From contig CM060922.1 in assembly GCA_030737875.1 (NCBI GenBank), forward strand, positions 303,109,456 through 303,173,455: a stretch of 64,000 bases of DNA, written 5' to 3'. This document shows positions 47,801 to 61,889 of this stretch, one piece after another. This DNA comes from Allium sativum (Eukaryota > Streptophyta > Magnoliopsida > Asparagales > Amaryllidaceae). A program made the position numbers and the translations under genes. Each line of letters begins with the position of its first letter. The first letter of the stretch is position 1. Below the pieces are notes generated by a model. The model had not been told where the DNA came from, did not search any database, and saw only the letters and a list, made by a program, of their open reading frames with translations.

Positions 47801-50800
47801 CAAATGTTGATCTGGTATCATCAAATACACAGCAACACCATGATCAGATTTGCCCGATCCTTCTCTTTCCTTCATACTGTTCCTTCCTCTCCTCCCTGTT
47901 TCTTCTTTGCTTTACTTTTTCTTCTGCTTATTTTTGTTTCCTTTTTTGCCAAATGATTAAAACTTAAGGGTCGAACGTGAATCTAGCACATGAAATTCAC
48001 AACAAAAACAAGGATTAAATCGTTCTGATCCTCTTCTTTTCCCCTCTCCGTTCTTTCTTCTTCTTATCCAATCCTTGTGTGCCATTTCCAGTGCACAACG
48101 TGTACTCTGTACACGTGCACAACCCGACGAGCCACTTTCCAACCTTCGTGATCATCTACACGCATCGCTCATCACCTTCTGACTCCATCGCTCAACTCCG
48201 ATTTGGCAATCCCGTCCGTTACAGTGTTTTCACTGTTCAACCCATCCTCATCCAAAAAGCTTGATACAGGAAAGTACCAACCGCCTCTTCTTCCTACCAG
48301 TGATCAACTCCAGACTCCACCAATATACAGCCGACACCTGGGCCCACCATCTCCCCAAACACCACGTCGCTCGATCCACCAGAGGTGGTGCAGTTCTGCC
48401 CAAATTCCGTGGTAACTAAAAGATACCTAAAACCCTAAATACACCTCATTCACACAAAATACTTCATGGAAAAATCATTGAGTATTTTTCCCTTGATTCT
48501 CAGTCCCTTACGCTTCTCCGAACCCCATGGCATTGGATTCGATCACTTAGATCGTCAGTGGTTGCCCCAAAACCAGTTTCCGTTCATCCCATGATATCCC
48601 ATCATCCACAACCTTAAAAATCCTAATAACTACACTAAAGTTCATGATTTCCTTCCTTGATCGTATTCATATGCCTGAATCATGATTCGCTGATGATTGA
48701 AATTTTGAGTTGACAGAGAGTATACTGTGTTCTTCCTGTTTCTAGTAAAATGTTTTTTTTTTAAACTTGTTCACTCTTTTTCCTTGCTTTGAAATGGTTT
48801 TGTTGGTGACACAGTGATGTAACCTAAACTGAAAGTTTATGGAAATTATCTACCTTAAGGTTACTGACTAGAAATCATAAATTTGTTTTATTTTAAATAG
48901 CAGGTTTTTGTTAACCTGTTAGTGCAAGTTCATAAACCAAATGTCAATCAATACAACTAAAGTAACCTACCCCTAGTTCTGTGATCAAGATAGGAAATTA
49001 ATTCAACCAAGGATGCATTCAATCCAACAAGGCAAACCACAACATATACAAAGAACAATTCAAAACAGGGAAAAATGCAGGAAACAAATCAGAAAATTAA
49101 AAATACTTTACTCACCCAAAATTGCTTGAACCCTTTGGCTTTTCTTCTACTGATCTAACTCAATTTTCCTTATGTTTGTGTGAGTGAAATGAGTGTGCTT
49201 GTGGTCTTTATATAGTGGTGAAAATTCATAAAATAATGGTGCAAAGAAAAATCAGTTTTGAGATTTGTATTTGACAATTGAAAGACAGCTCAAAGGCAAA
49301 TCTAACCAAATCAAACAGCCCTCCGTTTTTCACATCGCTTACCTCAGCCCTTATCACCCCCTAAAATCCCCTAAGCAACCACCACATTTCTTCCTATTGG
49401 TTCTTATGAATTGTCATAAATAAATGCTTATGATCTTTCACAAATCTTCCTCTTGGATTTAACAAATTAAAATATCATTTTTGTACCATTTAAAATCAGT
49501 TTGCCATGGGTTTTTAAAACCAAAATCTCTCATGATATTTTTGATTTAACAACAAAATATAAAATTCATTTACTTGCCTTGCAAGGTTAGCAAAAATCTG
49601 AAAGTTTTGTACTGCAAAAATCTATATCATGTGATGAAAATCTATAGGAAAATACTTAGAAAATCTATGGTGTTGAACTCAACTAGTGTAGGCAAGATGA
49701 TGGTGTCAATTCATGATTTTGCAAATCTTTGATGCACATGTCTTTTTACAAAACAAACATGATTTGAAAATGCAAAAGAGGTGACAAATTTCAGAAATTT
49801 CATGAGAAAAGAAATGATTTAAAACTGAAAGTACATGATACAAAAATGATCTTGCCATTTGAACACTATCTCTTTAGATTCTCTTTACAAGCTCATCACT
49901 AGTGTAGGTGTTATCTCCAATATACACATATATATAAATGATAATTTGCTTTGCAAAAGGGAATGTCATGTTCATGCTTTTTGTTGACATACATGTGAAC
50001 ATAAAATGGATCTTCAACTTGTTTTTGACAAAAGAATGGTTTTTGGCATGTTTTAAATTCAAATGTTAAGTTTTTAAAACAAAGAATTTGCAAGATCCTA
50101 AAGTACATACTTTTTAATTTGAGAACAAGGAAAAATTGGATTTATTCTTTAAAGTATGTCTACATGTCCTTTAAAACTCAAGAACTTTCTTAACAAAAGT
50201 TAGGATAACTCCTTTGGAAAACAATTGAGGTATGTGCAAAGGCAATGGTGTTTTTAAACTTGCTATACCACAAGTTTGAATAAGTTTTCCCATGCTATCA
50301 TGTTTTCAAATGAAATTGGTTTTTGATGTATATGTAAACTTTCCTTTGAATTTGCTTTGCCAAAAAGGAAATGAGGCTTTCATGTTTTGATTATGTATAT
50401 GTAAACTTAATCTTTGCTTTTGAACAACAAAATGGTTTGGCATATTTTAATTCAAGTTTGATAAGTTTTCACATCAATATTTACAAAAACCAAATTCTTA
50501 AATCCCTTGAAAAATGAACTAACATGTAAAATAAAAATAGCATCACAAATACATGCTATATAAAAGTGTTGTTCTCATACATATGTAAATAAAATTAAAC
50601 AAACGCTATTAAACACATGTTATCAAACACAAATGTCTAAAAATGGGTTTTTAGTAAATGTTGTAATATATGCATCTATAAATTCTGTTATACACAAATT
50701 AACATGTTTTCAAATTTTCAAAGTTTGGATTTAAAATCATATTTGAAAATACGTTCTTACGATCAATTCATTTGTGTCAGTGATTAGTGTAAGTACCCGG

Positions 50801-50809
50801 GTCATTACA
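44833..50809 (-). repeat. 3' LTR of the Tekay-like element (5977 bp)
   Basis: Left end TGTAACAACCC, right end GGGTCATTACA. Collinear with 51527-55889, 61237-61889 and beyond. It contains no recognisable coding sequence; open frames up to 127 codons at 47.6-48.4 kb recur at 54.3-55.1 kb only because the LTR is duplicated. It includes a 130-bp tandem duplication at 47261-47520. Confidence 0.92.
47261..47520. repeat. 130-bp tandem duplication inside the LTR
   Basis: AGGATAGATA at 47261 and 47391 starts two near-identical units. The other LTR has the same duplication at 53939-54204 (spacing 133 bp), so it predates the insertion. Confidence 0.92.
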
Positions 50810-50810
50810 T

Positions 50811-50822
50811 TCTACCCCCCTT
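50811..50822 (-). promoter_or_regulatory. polypurine tract of the Tekay-like element
   Basis: On the minus strand AAGGGGGGTAGAA adjoins the LTR start TGTAATGACCC. Confidence 0.9.
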
Positions 50823-51512
50823 ATAAAAATTTCATCCTCGAAATTTGTAACAGTAGATTAGAGTTATCGACTTATATATAAATTATTAACACACATCAGC
50901 AATTTCCTATTCATAGCCAAAAATATCTGCCCAAATTCCCCTTCTAATTCATCTATCAATTTACTTAACTGCATTAAGTATTTCCCAAAATCTTCACTCA
51001 CTTAGCAAATTATCTCCATTTCGGGACTCACAAATATGATTTGATTTCACAAATCGACTAATTCACTTTCCCTGAGTCCATATCCCAATAAATACTTAAG
51101 TCTAGCCTTACTTTCGAGAAATCCAAATTTTAAATCAAATTTAAAATCCTAACACGATTTCTTGGTATCAATATGATTGGATATCATTCAACCATATTTA
51201 ATTTATCTTAAGGCCGACCCTGGTTAATTAACTCCTTTTATCCTGTCGGACCGGTACAACTTCCCCCACAGTCTCTCCTTGATCTTGGGATCTAGTATTA
51301 CGACCAGTAGCAGTGGAAGACCCTCTAATTCGTCCTCTTCATCCTCGGTTACTCATTTTAATTACCTGAATATAACAGGTCATCATTCTAGACTTGATGG
51401 GATATAACTAACTGAGGTATACCATCCAAGTTGATTTATTTTAATTTTATTTTAAATTTTCAAAAATACGCACTCTCACACTCACCTAAAGCCTAGGTAA
51501 TCAGTAACCTAA

Positions 51513-51524
51513 GCTCTGATACCA
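51513..51524 (-). promoter_or_regulatory. primer-binding site (tRNA-Met)
   Basis: On the minus strand TGGTATCAGAGC lies two bases after the 5' LTR end. It is an exact match to the common plant PBS for initiator tRNA-Met. Confidence 0.93.
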
Positions 51525-51526
51525 AC

Positions 51527-54500
51527 TGTAACGACCCAACTTTCGAGCACATCGGCAGTTGTGTCGTTAATAAGAATAGACAGAAAATAAAATCATAGAA
51601 AACATCAGAATCTCACGGCGGAATTTTCACAAAAGATGATACTTCATAATATTACATAGTGGAATATATTACATCAGAGCATCATATCTCTAGTGATACA
51701 AGCCATTCATAGTACATCTTTAATTATACATATCATAGATGACCAAACTTGCAGACTTAATTATACGGTCGTCAAGATAAATAGATCAGCACACAAAAAG
51801 TCTCCATCCAGGTTCTCAAGTGTTATCCAATCCAGATTCACTTGTCTATTCATAACAAGTGTTATGAATACACATGAGTTTTAGGGAAACACAGAAAAAT
51901 AAACTCCGGGTCAGTCAGGGGACTGGTATGAGTAAGCAGTTTAAAACAAATAAAAACACCTCATAAGACCACGCCGTAAATACGGAACGGGTTTTTACCT
52001 TATGAGGTCAAAACACTTTGTATACTTGAAAACAGATATTATCATAGTGTCCAGGTGTTTCACAAATAATTTAGAATCTAGAAGAATGCTTGCATCTCAC
52101 ATTATCTTATATAGTATACAAATAAAAACCGCTTGGCGCTTATGGAAATTGGATTTCCAACTATGACAAGGTATTAAACCACCTTCCGATGATGTATCAC
52201 TAGAGGCGAATAACCTGGGTTCAACAAGAACGTCTTGCAACCCGGCCCACACATGACCGACCACTCATTTCTCTTGAGTGTATCGAATGCATATCACCAA
52301 CGGTTGGGGGCAACCCACCGTCTTTTGAAAAGGGACAATATTGAAATAGATTAAAGAAGCAAAAAAAAATTCTCTAGATAGGTGATTATACACCCTAATG
52401 GGAGCGACCCACGTAGCCATGCTGCCTGCCCGATTTTTGTCATTTCCTGGGTGTGAGGCTAGACTTACCTTTTCATCATCACTGTTTAATTTCTTTGAAT
52501 GCCACATCGTCAAATCCATCAGAAATCACTAATTGATTTCCACAAAAATACTCTGGTTGTCAGGCTAAAGAAGTTTCCCTTCTATGCCAACAACTGGAAC
52601 GTTTGAAGAAAACAACGTTCGTGATTCTTTTGAAAATACTCTTACAGACATTCGTCCATACAAGTTGTCCTGGGACTGGACAAACCGAAGGCACTATTCA
52701 AAAATAGTCCTTGTATCTCACTGTCTTCAATTTAGAAATCTCCGACGTACGGCGTATAATCAAATCAAAGTGGAATGTTAATTCCGACCTCTTTGAAATG
52801 ATTAACGAACATTTTCCTTTTTAAATTATAAATCTAACAAGGTTATAATCTAATTTGCATATATAATCACAGTCAAACTAAACAATATAAGATCATCTGG
52901 TCTCTATCTGGTTATTTTGATCATCTTTTCAAAACGGCAAATTTTAATGTGTGTGTCGCACACGGTTTTTCTTTCCGTTATATTCGTCACCTTAAAAATG
53001 AATACTTACTTTAAATTTCCTTTAGAAAAATATTTCTCATCATTATTACTTAATCTGATCACTCATGAATGACTTAAATTATGATTTAATCATTTAGTTT
53101 ACAACTTATACACTTGGTATTTTTCTTGTCAAATTTTCCCTTTTTGATCCATCCTTCTTGATTTTCTTATTCTTCTTTCTATACTGATAAAGTTCCTTCT
53201 TTTCATTTATTTATCAGTCTACACACGATTAAAACATTATTCACATTTCTTGTTTTACAAAGTACAGAACTGTTCATGATCGGTTTCTTATATCAGGGAT
53301 TTTAGATTTTAGTTTAAAACTGACAAATTCTAGCGTATGTGTTACGTACGGTTTTTCTTTACCTTGTTTTTTTTTAAATTTTAAATATCTCATTAGAAGA
53401 TAGATTCTAATATAAATTATAAAATAAATTTATAATTTAATATAATTTCAGCTTTTGTGCTGACTTCTGTCAAAACCATATCTGATTTTTTTATACTCGA
53501 TTGACTTCTTTTGTTGATTTTTGAATATTAGAAAATCATTTCTAATTCTCATTATAAATTAAATTTATAATTTAATTTAAAGTACAACTTCTGTGTTTTA
53601 ATTTCAGTTTTTGACGAAAACTGTATTTTTGATCCTGATTCACTTTCTTTAATCAATTTTCTCCCTACCGTTTTTCTGTTGCGGCTATACGCTACTTTTT
53701 CCCTTCTCTGCTTTGTTCGGTTTCTTTCCACTTCTCTTTCCCTTTTTAATTCTCTTGTATATTTTTATATATTTATTGTTTACTCTATTTATTTAAAATA
53801 ACTTGGTTAATTCTGATGATGTTTAACTTCGTTTACAATGATCCATGCCTGATCCTCTGTTCCTTCAGATTTCATTTTCCATATCAACGGTTCTTTCTTT
53901 TTATTCCCTTTTTGAATTATTTCTTTTATTATTACATTAGGATAGATATATCATATATATCCTAAATAGTAAATTTTACCTTTACGAATTTTTTTTATTT
54001 TCTAAAGTTCCTATTCTCTTCTCCTAGAATTATTTTCTATACTTTTATTTTCCTTTACTTTCTTTAACATTAGGATAGATATATCATATATATCATAAAT
54101 AGTAAATTTTACCTTTAAGAAAATCTTTTATTTTCTAAAGTTCCTATTCTCTTCCTAGAATTATTTTCTATGCTTTTATTTTCCTTTACTTTCTTTATTT
54201 CTATTTTCTTTTCTCTTCACTATTTCTTGTTTATTTTTATTTTATTTTCTATATTATTTAAAGTTTGTTTTATTTACACAAACCCGACCCGGTATACTTA
54301 AGCCTATTTTCCCTTTTGCAAAGTACCAAATTTCTATTGCCAATACCAGAATTTCCCCTCAAAAACTTGTGCCACAACTGTTTAAAATTCCAGATCCTTC
54401 TGCCCGAACATTCCTCTTCTTTTGATTTTGTAAAGTACCATTTTTTTTCTCCTAACAGGTGGTCGAGGTTTATAGTAAAACAAATGTTGATCTGGTATCA

Positions 54501-55889
54501 TCAAATACACAGCAACACCATGATCAGATTTGCCCGATCCTTCTCTTTCATTCATACTATTCCTTCTTCTCCTCCCCGTTTCTTCTTTGCTTTACTTTTT
54601 CTTCTGTTTATTTTTGTTTCCTTTTTTGCCAAATGATTAAAACTTAAGGGTCAGACGTGATTCTGGCACATGAAATTCACAACAAAAACAAGGATTCAAT
54701 CGGTCTGATCCTCTTCTTTTCCCCTTCTCCATTCTTTCTTCTTCTTGTCCAATCCTTGTGTGCCATTTCCAATGCATAGCGTGTACTCTGTACACGTGCA
54801 CAACCCGGCGAGCCACTTTCCAATCTTCGTGATCATCTACATGCATCGCTCATCACCTTCTGACTCCATCGCTCAACTCCGATTTTGCCATCCCGTCCCC
54901 TACAGTGTTTTCACTGTTCAACCCATCCTCATCCAAAAAGCTTGATCCAGGAAAGTACCAGCCGCCTCCTCTTCTACCAGTGATCAACTTCGGACTCCAT
55001 CAGTACACAGCCGACACTTGGGCCCACCATCTCCCCAAACACCACGTCACTCGATCCACCAGAGGTGGTGCAGTTCTGCCCCAATTCCATGTTAACTAAA
55101 AGATACCTAGAACCCTAAATACACCTCATTCACACAAATTACTTCTTGGAAAAATCATTGAGTATTTTTCCCTTGATTCTCGGTCCCTCACGCTTCTCCG
55201 GACCCCATGGCATTGGATTCGATCACCTAGATCGTCGGTGGTTGCCCCAAAACCAATTTCCGTTCATCCCATGATATCCAATCATCCACAACCTTAAAAA
55301 TCCTAATAACTACACTAAAATTCATGATTTCCTTCCTTGGTCGTATTCATACGCCTGAATCATGACTCGGTGATGATTGAAATTTTGAGTTGACAGAGAG
55401 TATACTGTGTTCTTCCTGTTTCTAGTAAAATGTTTTTTTTTTAAACTTGTTCACTCTTTTTCCTTGCTTTGAAATGGTTTTGTTTGTGACACAGTGATGT
55501 AACCTAACCTAAAATTATATGGAACTTATCTACCTTAAGGTTACTGACTAGAAATCATAAATTTGTTTTATTTTAAACAGCAGGTTTTTGTTAACCTTTT
55601 AGTGCAAGTTCATAAACTAAATGTCAATCAATACAACTAAAGTAACCTACCCCTAGTTCTTTGATTAAGACAGGAAATTATTTCAACCAAGGACGCATTC
55701 AATCCAACAAGGTAAACCTTAACATATACAAAGAATAGTTCAAAACAGGGAAAATGCAAGAAACAAATCAAAAAATTTAAAATAGTTTACTCACCTAAAA
55801 TTGCTTGAACCCTTTGGCTTTTCTTCTACTGATCTAACTCAATTGTCCTTGTGTTTGTGTGAGTGAGATGAGTGTGCTTGTGGTTTTTA
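51527..55889 (-). repeat. 5' LTR of the Tekay-like element, part 1
   Basis: Starts TGTAACGACCC and is collinear with 44833-49217 in the other LTR. At 55889 it is interrupted by the solo LTR and resumes at 61237. Confidence 0.92.
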
Positions 55890-58800
55890 TGTAACGACCC
55901 GTATTTTCTGCCCATTTATTTGGAATATTTTAATTATTTTAATTATTTAAAATATTGGTTTGAATTTAAATGATCGAATTTAATGATTTTATTTGGAATA
56001 TATTATTTAAATAAATAACAAAATAACATTTTAATTTCCAGAATATTTGGCAAAATATATAATTTGCCATATATTATGATCGGGCAATTTAAATTAGTCA
56101 AATATTGGATATATTAAATTTACAACGATGATTTCGTTTATTTAACGACGGTCGAGCGATATGGTTTATAATTTAATTAAATAACGAGCTGCAGCGGTGC
56201 GACAGTTCGCGATTTGGCGTTTTGAAATTCCATTGGTCTTACCGGGTTCAAAATAAGTCGGATTTCCTCAAAACAGGAAACGTTGGGACCAGTTTGACGA
56301 TATCTTTCCTATGGCAGAGAAAAATCCAATTTTCATCATGTAGATTTTATTTTATGTCCAAATCAAATTTTGAAAAAAACGCTATGGAATTTCCTTTATA
56401 TATATAGCGCTGTGTTTATATGAAATGAGGGTTTTTAAATTTTTATAATATCGATTTGGCTTCAAACTCAACCCGGGCTATTTTATCTTGGTAATATAGG
56501 ATATTCTGGTCAGGTATGGCCAATTTCAATATTTTAATATTATTATATTGAGATATTTTAAAATTGGTTTATTTTATTTGAATTAGCCAGTTATAAAAGG
56601 GCCATTATTCAAACGACCTCAGTTTTCGACGAAACAAATTTTATTGGGACCGCAACAATAATTTATTGCTAGGTTTCAAGTGGCGCGTCAATCGGGGTTA
56701 ATTTGTAAGCGTGGCAAAATTAAATGCAAAATAAATCAATCGTTTGGACATGAACGAGGGCCATTCGAGCAAACGGACTCGGAATTCGACGAAACAAGTT
56801 TCATTAGGACCGTATCGTTAAATTATACTATGCCGTCCATTCGCATCTCGAACGGGGTTTGCATATGAGCACATGAGCGAATAAACAACGTTCGAAAATG
56901 CGATATGTACGAAATAAAAACCGTTAGTCAACATCGCTCGTCCTGTCGACTTAAAATAATAATTTTTACACTTATATAAACCCCAAAATATCAGCCAACC
57001 CATTCACAACCTAGCCACCATTCAGAAATTTTACACAAAAGTCCTCGAACACAAATCAATTTCTATCTTCCAATCCGAGAGGAATTTGTGAGGGCAACCT
57101 GAACAAAAGTTGTAGATCGGTTTGTTATCTACCTACTGTAAAAAAATGGGTGAGTTTCGTCGACTGTGGTGGCCCGGAATCGAGGTAAATTCGTGGATTT
57201 CCAGTTTCGTTTTTGGCCAAAATTGAGGAGGTTGGGTTGATTTGAGGAGATGGGACCTTGGGGGTTTTGTAGAGGAGAGGCAAGGCTTCGTTTTGGCGGT
57301 GGTGGCGTGACCTCTGGTGGTCGAGGGTGTCGGGAATTGAGAGTTGAACGGAGAACTTTGTTTTGGGTTCGGTTTCATTTGCTGACGTCAGGTTTTGGTC
57401 ATTTTGGTGGGGCCACGGCCGTTTCTAGGAGGAGTGGTGAAGGTCAACTGTGCCTGTGTCGGAGGTGAACTCAACTGAGGTGGTGCGGCGGTCTATAGTG
57501 GAGCGAGGAGGTGGCAATACGGGTGTAAACGGTTTTGGGTCGGAGCAGTTTTCTGGTCGGACGGAGACAGTTGACGGTCGAGGTTTCTCATCGCGGATGC
57601 TGGGGGGTGGTGCGGTGTCAGGGCAGGGGTCGGAAGTGGTTCCGGTGGCCTGAGCGATGATCGCCGGTGGGTAGAAGAAAGGGAACTTCGTTTGTGGTTA
57701 TTGAAGAAGAAAAGGGGCATCGGGGTTTCCTAAAGAGCAAAGAGGAAAACACGTTTTGCATATTTTGAGGATGACGTGGCATTAGTAAAGGTAATTAAGG
57801 TAAAATTAATTATTTAATTAATAATTTAGTTTTATTTTAAATCAATAAACATATATAAGCTTTAAACTAGCATAACTCATTCATACGGTAACGAAATCTA
57901 ACGAAACTAGATCCGTTGGGATCGTAGGGACGAGACTTAGGTGATGGCACTGACTAGGCACTGATCTGATGCAGTGAAAATTTCAGTTAATTTTGAACGT
58001 CCGTTTAAGATTAAAAGGAACAAACGCGTCAACCGTCGACAGAAAAATCTGGTGAGTTAATTCTCACACCTTCTGGAATCCTGTAATGTGGTAAATTCAT
58101 ATTTAAAATATAATTTACCTTTGAAAATATAAATTGGTTGACTGATTGCTATTGGTTGTTTATTGTCTGATTGATTGCTGCTATTACATCGTTTGAAATT
58201 TATTTCATATATTATTATGAAATGTATAACGAGCTGTGATGCAGGGAAGAACAGGTTGGAGGGGTCCGACCGGATTCCTCAAATATTATATATGTTGTTT
58301 GTTTATTTTATATTGTTGATATTTGAACTGATTTAACCCCATGTGGTAGAGAAAAACCTGTTTGAGTGTGATGGTTGAACAAATATTCACTTGTGTTGTG
58401 TTTAAAATCAACCGAAAGTGTTGATTGGGTAATTGGCAGTGAATGGCCTAAAATGTATTGTCTTGGACGTCGGTTTTACCATTCGGTGAATTGACGCAGT
58501 TTTAAAGTTATAAATTATTTTATAACTGAATTTAAGGTTTCCAGTCATTTTATATAAGTGATTAAATTAGAAATTTATAAATAAATATTTTAATCAAGTT
58601 ATAAAGGAAGTATTCAAATGGTTTAAGTAGTAACATCGTATAATGAAAATAAGTTATAAAGTAAAAAAGGGCAAAGAAATTACCTACGGGTTGGTAAGAT
58701 GGAATAATTGTTTTTAAAACGATTAAATAGTATTTTTAAATTGATTAAGTCATTTAAATAGGAATTGTAAGAGTGATAAGGGGAAAATCCAAACAAGGTT

Positions 58801-61236
58801 TTAAAACGGTTTTTAAACCCAGTGATGACCTTAAAGGTTAAAGGATTGACTTGTGCGAGAGTGCGTAATTTAAATAAGGATTTCGAATGAAAAGGAAAAT
58901 ACGTATGAATGGGATTGTGTAAATTATTGGTAAATGAATTTTTGAAATAACAGTCCAAGTTAAAAGGCCTTATCGTAAAGAAGATGACAAGTTGATTTCA
59001 AACCCAAGATCAAAAGTTATAAGTGGAATCATGTTTAGACTAAAATGGTGTTTTAGTAAAATATTACTTAATTAAAGGAATTAAATAAAAAGATTATCGA
59101 ACGAGGATTTCAATTATAAGAAACGGTTTATAAAACCATATTTGAAATCGAGATGGTAAATAAAATTTTGGTGGAATGGTTAAGTTTCAAGCTGGTATTC
59201 GTTCTGAGATAAGAACGTTGTCGATTAAGGTCTGAGAGGTAAATAAAATACCCCAACTTGAACGGCTTCATTATTGTCGAGGAGTGGTATTGGTTTGAAA
59301 CGAGAAAAAGGCGGTGAATTTAGTGAGGTAATCCATACGGGATATAATGAACGTAAGTGCGAGATTTTGATTTATAAATACTACTACAATAGTGGTTTTA
59401 ATAAATATGAAAGTTGGTTTTAAATTATATAAATTGACATTTTGCTTTAACCAAATTAAAATTGGTAATTGGGTTATACCATTAAGAATATATATATATA
59501 TATATCGTGATGCTAAATAAGGAGGAAAAAGGGAAAAGGTTCTAAAGAAATATATCGATGTTTCCAAAAGGAATGGAAAGCGGGGTATACACTTATATAT
59601 GCTCGAGGTATTTAAAATAGTTTTTGGTTATAATCAAGAATAAATATAAGGTTTTGAATATATTGAAAGAATTAGAGGTCTATTAACGATTTTTTAAATA
59701 TATTTTGAAAAGGACAAGTAATGCCAAATACTGAATCAGCAAAACTCATTGTATTCACACTATTGTATTTGATAGTTAAAACACCGACTATCAAATCTGA
59801 CCAAATACGATTGTTGGTACGGAAAGACCGAGATCGAATTGCATTCGAAAACCATTCCGACAAACAAATACGTGAAGATGTCGATTGAAGACGGAGCAAG
59901 TGAAGATCGTGGATCTTCATAAGCGAAAGGACTACTGGTCGAATTTCTCTGGCCTACAACCAGAGTTATTTTGATTTGTGATTCTGTCGTGGTTGAAATC
60001 CACGGATTTGCAAGGACTGCTCGCTACTGATCCATGGGGTGATTCCTATATGAGATGCAGTAGGAGAGTACCTTCGATTCATCCTGTTTCTGTATGACTT
60101 GTATGGACGGATGTCTGACAGAGTATTTCCAAAGGAATTACAAGAGTTGATTTCTCCAACCGTACCATAGTTGATGGCGGAGAAATGGTTATTCTCTAGC
60201 CAAATAAACTAGAGTATTTTTTTAGACGTCAATCAGTGTGATCTGGCGGATCTGTCGATGTGGCATTCAAAGTGAATGATGACCAGATGTTTTAAAGTTA
60301 AGTTCTGGCCTTAAGCCTCATCAACTGGGAAATGACAAAAATCGGGCAGGTAGCATGGCTATGTGGGTCACTCCCATTAGGGTGTATGATCACCTATCTA
60401 GAGAAATTACATTTGCTTCTTTAATCTATATTTCGATGTTGTCCCTTTTCGGGAGGCGGTTGCTGATCCCAACCGTTGGTGATATACATTCGATACACTC
60501 AAGCGAAATGAGTGGTCGGTCATGTGAGGGCCGGGTTGCAGGACATTCTTGTTGAACCCAGTGTATTCGCCTCTAGAGATACACGTTCGGAAGGTGGTCC
60601 CATACCTTGTCAAGGTTGAGATGCAAGCGTTCCGCTAGATTCTAAATTACTTGTATTTAGACACTATGATAATATCAGAATAAGTTATGATTTCAAAAAC
60701 ATTTTGGGTTATAGTAAGGTAAAAACCGTCCGTATTTATGTGCGGACTGGTCTTACTATTATCCTGTGATTTCAGAAAGGATTTTCCAAAGTTAAACAAG
60801 TTGTGTGTTCTGTGAATTTATCACTGAAAGTATTCCAGACTGACCCGGTGTATTTTGCTTTGCTTCAAATGTGCTCGGGTCAGATCGAGTGTATTTACAG
60901 GTTATATTCGCTTGGAGTTTTCAGGAGTTAGAAGCAGGCGGCTTCACCGCTAGTTATATACAGATATTTTTTTCCGCTGTGACTGATATATGTTGTACTC
61001 TGATGATTGGCATGTATATATAGTTCTTTTGTATAAAGAGATTTGATATTATATTTTATTCGTTCCGCTATGAGATTCCGATGTGTTCTTCTTCTTTCTT
61101 CTATTCTAATATTTTTTCTTCCTATTTCTCACCCTCCAACTTCTTTCTATTGACAATCCAGTGTTTTCGATACTTGAATAGTCGACACGGTAATTTTATG
61201 TCGATTTTCGGGGTCGAAAACTCTTGGGTCGTTACA
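55890..61236 (+). mobile_element. solo LTR (5347 bp) of a related Tekay-like family, plus strand, nested in the 5' LTR
   Basis: Begins TGTAACGACCC, ends GGGTCGTTACA. The TSD is TTTTA (55885-55889) versus CTTTA (61237-61241). The uninterrupted site GGTCTTTATATAG in the other LTR (about 49205) shows what was there before. The stretch at about 60240-60600 is the reverse complement of 45480-45780 in the host LTR, so it is the same broad family in opposite orientation. No PBS, gag or pol. The GC-rich part at 57250-57660 leaves several frames open, but none resembles a protein. Confidence 0.88.
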
Positions 61237-61889
61237 CTTTAAATAGTGGTGAAAATTCATAAAATAATGGTGTAAAGAAAAATCAGTTTTCAGATTTGTA
61301 TTTGAAAATTGAAAGACAGCTCAAAGGCAAATCTTACCAAATCAAACAGCCCTCCTCCTTTCACATGGCTTACCTCAGCCCTTATCACCCCCTAAATCCC
61401 CTAGGCAACCACCACATTTCCTCCTATTGGTTCTTATGAATTGTCATAAATAAATGCTTATGATCTTTCACAAATCTTCCTCTTGGATTTAACAAAATAC
61501 AATATCATTTTTGTACCACTTAAAATCAGTTTGCCTTGGGTTTTTAAAACCAAAATCTCTCATGATATTTTTGATTTAACAACAAAATATAAAATTCATT
61601 TACTTGCCTTGCAAGGTTAGCAAAAATCTGAAAGTTTTGTACTACAAAAATCTATATCATGTGATGAAAATCTACAGGAAAATACTAAGAAAATCTATGG
61701 TGTTGAACTCAACTAGTGTAGGCAAGATGATGGTGTCAATTCATGATTTTGCAAATCTTTGATGCACATGTGTTTCTACAAAACAAACATGATTTAAAAA
61801 TGCAAAAGAGGTGACAAATTTCAGAAATTTCATGAGAAAAGAAATGATTTAAAACTGAAAATACATGATACAAAAATGATCTTGTCATG
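61237..61889 (-). repeat. 5' LTR of the Tekay-like element, part 2
   Basis: Collinear with about 49208-49855 of the 3' LTR. The last about 950 bp of this LTR are not in the window. Confidence 0.9.

Larger units (their letters stand above)
50810..51526 (-). pseudogene. residual interior of the Tekay-like element (gag start and pol end only)
   Basis: Minus strand. ATG at 51356 opens MSNRG, then a stop, then RGRIRGSSTATGRNTRSQDQ, a basic start like Tekay Gag. Sequence down to about 50860 has many stops and no recognisable protease, RT, RNase H, integrase or chromodomain. Just before the PPT it reads as the usual end of the polyprotein: AATTTCGAGGATGAAATTTT on the minus strand, equivalent to FEDE(I/T)F. 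Confidence 0.8.

Noticed and set aside
47584..48415. Open frames of 60-127 codons, repeated at 54265-55099
   Set aside because: The recurrence is LTR duplication, not a gene family. The frames are Phe/Ser/Leu-rich, differ in frame and end points between copies, and match no domain.
57133..57720. GC-rich open frames on both strands, up to 81 codons
   Set aside because: They lie in the middle of a solo LTR with no splice partners and no recognisable domain.
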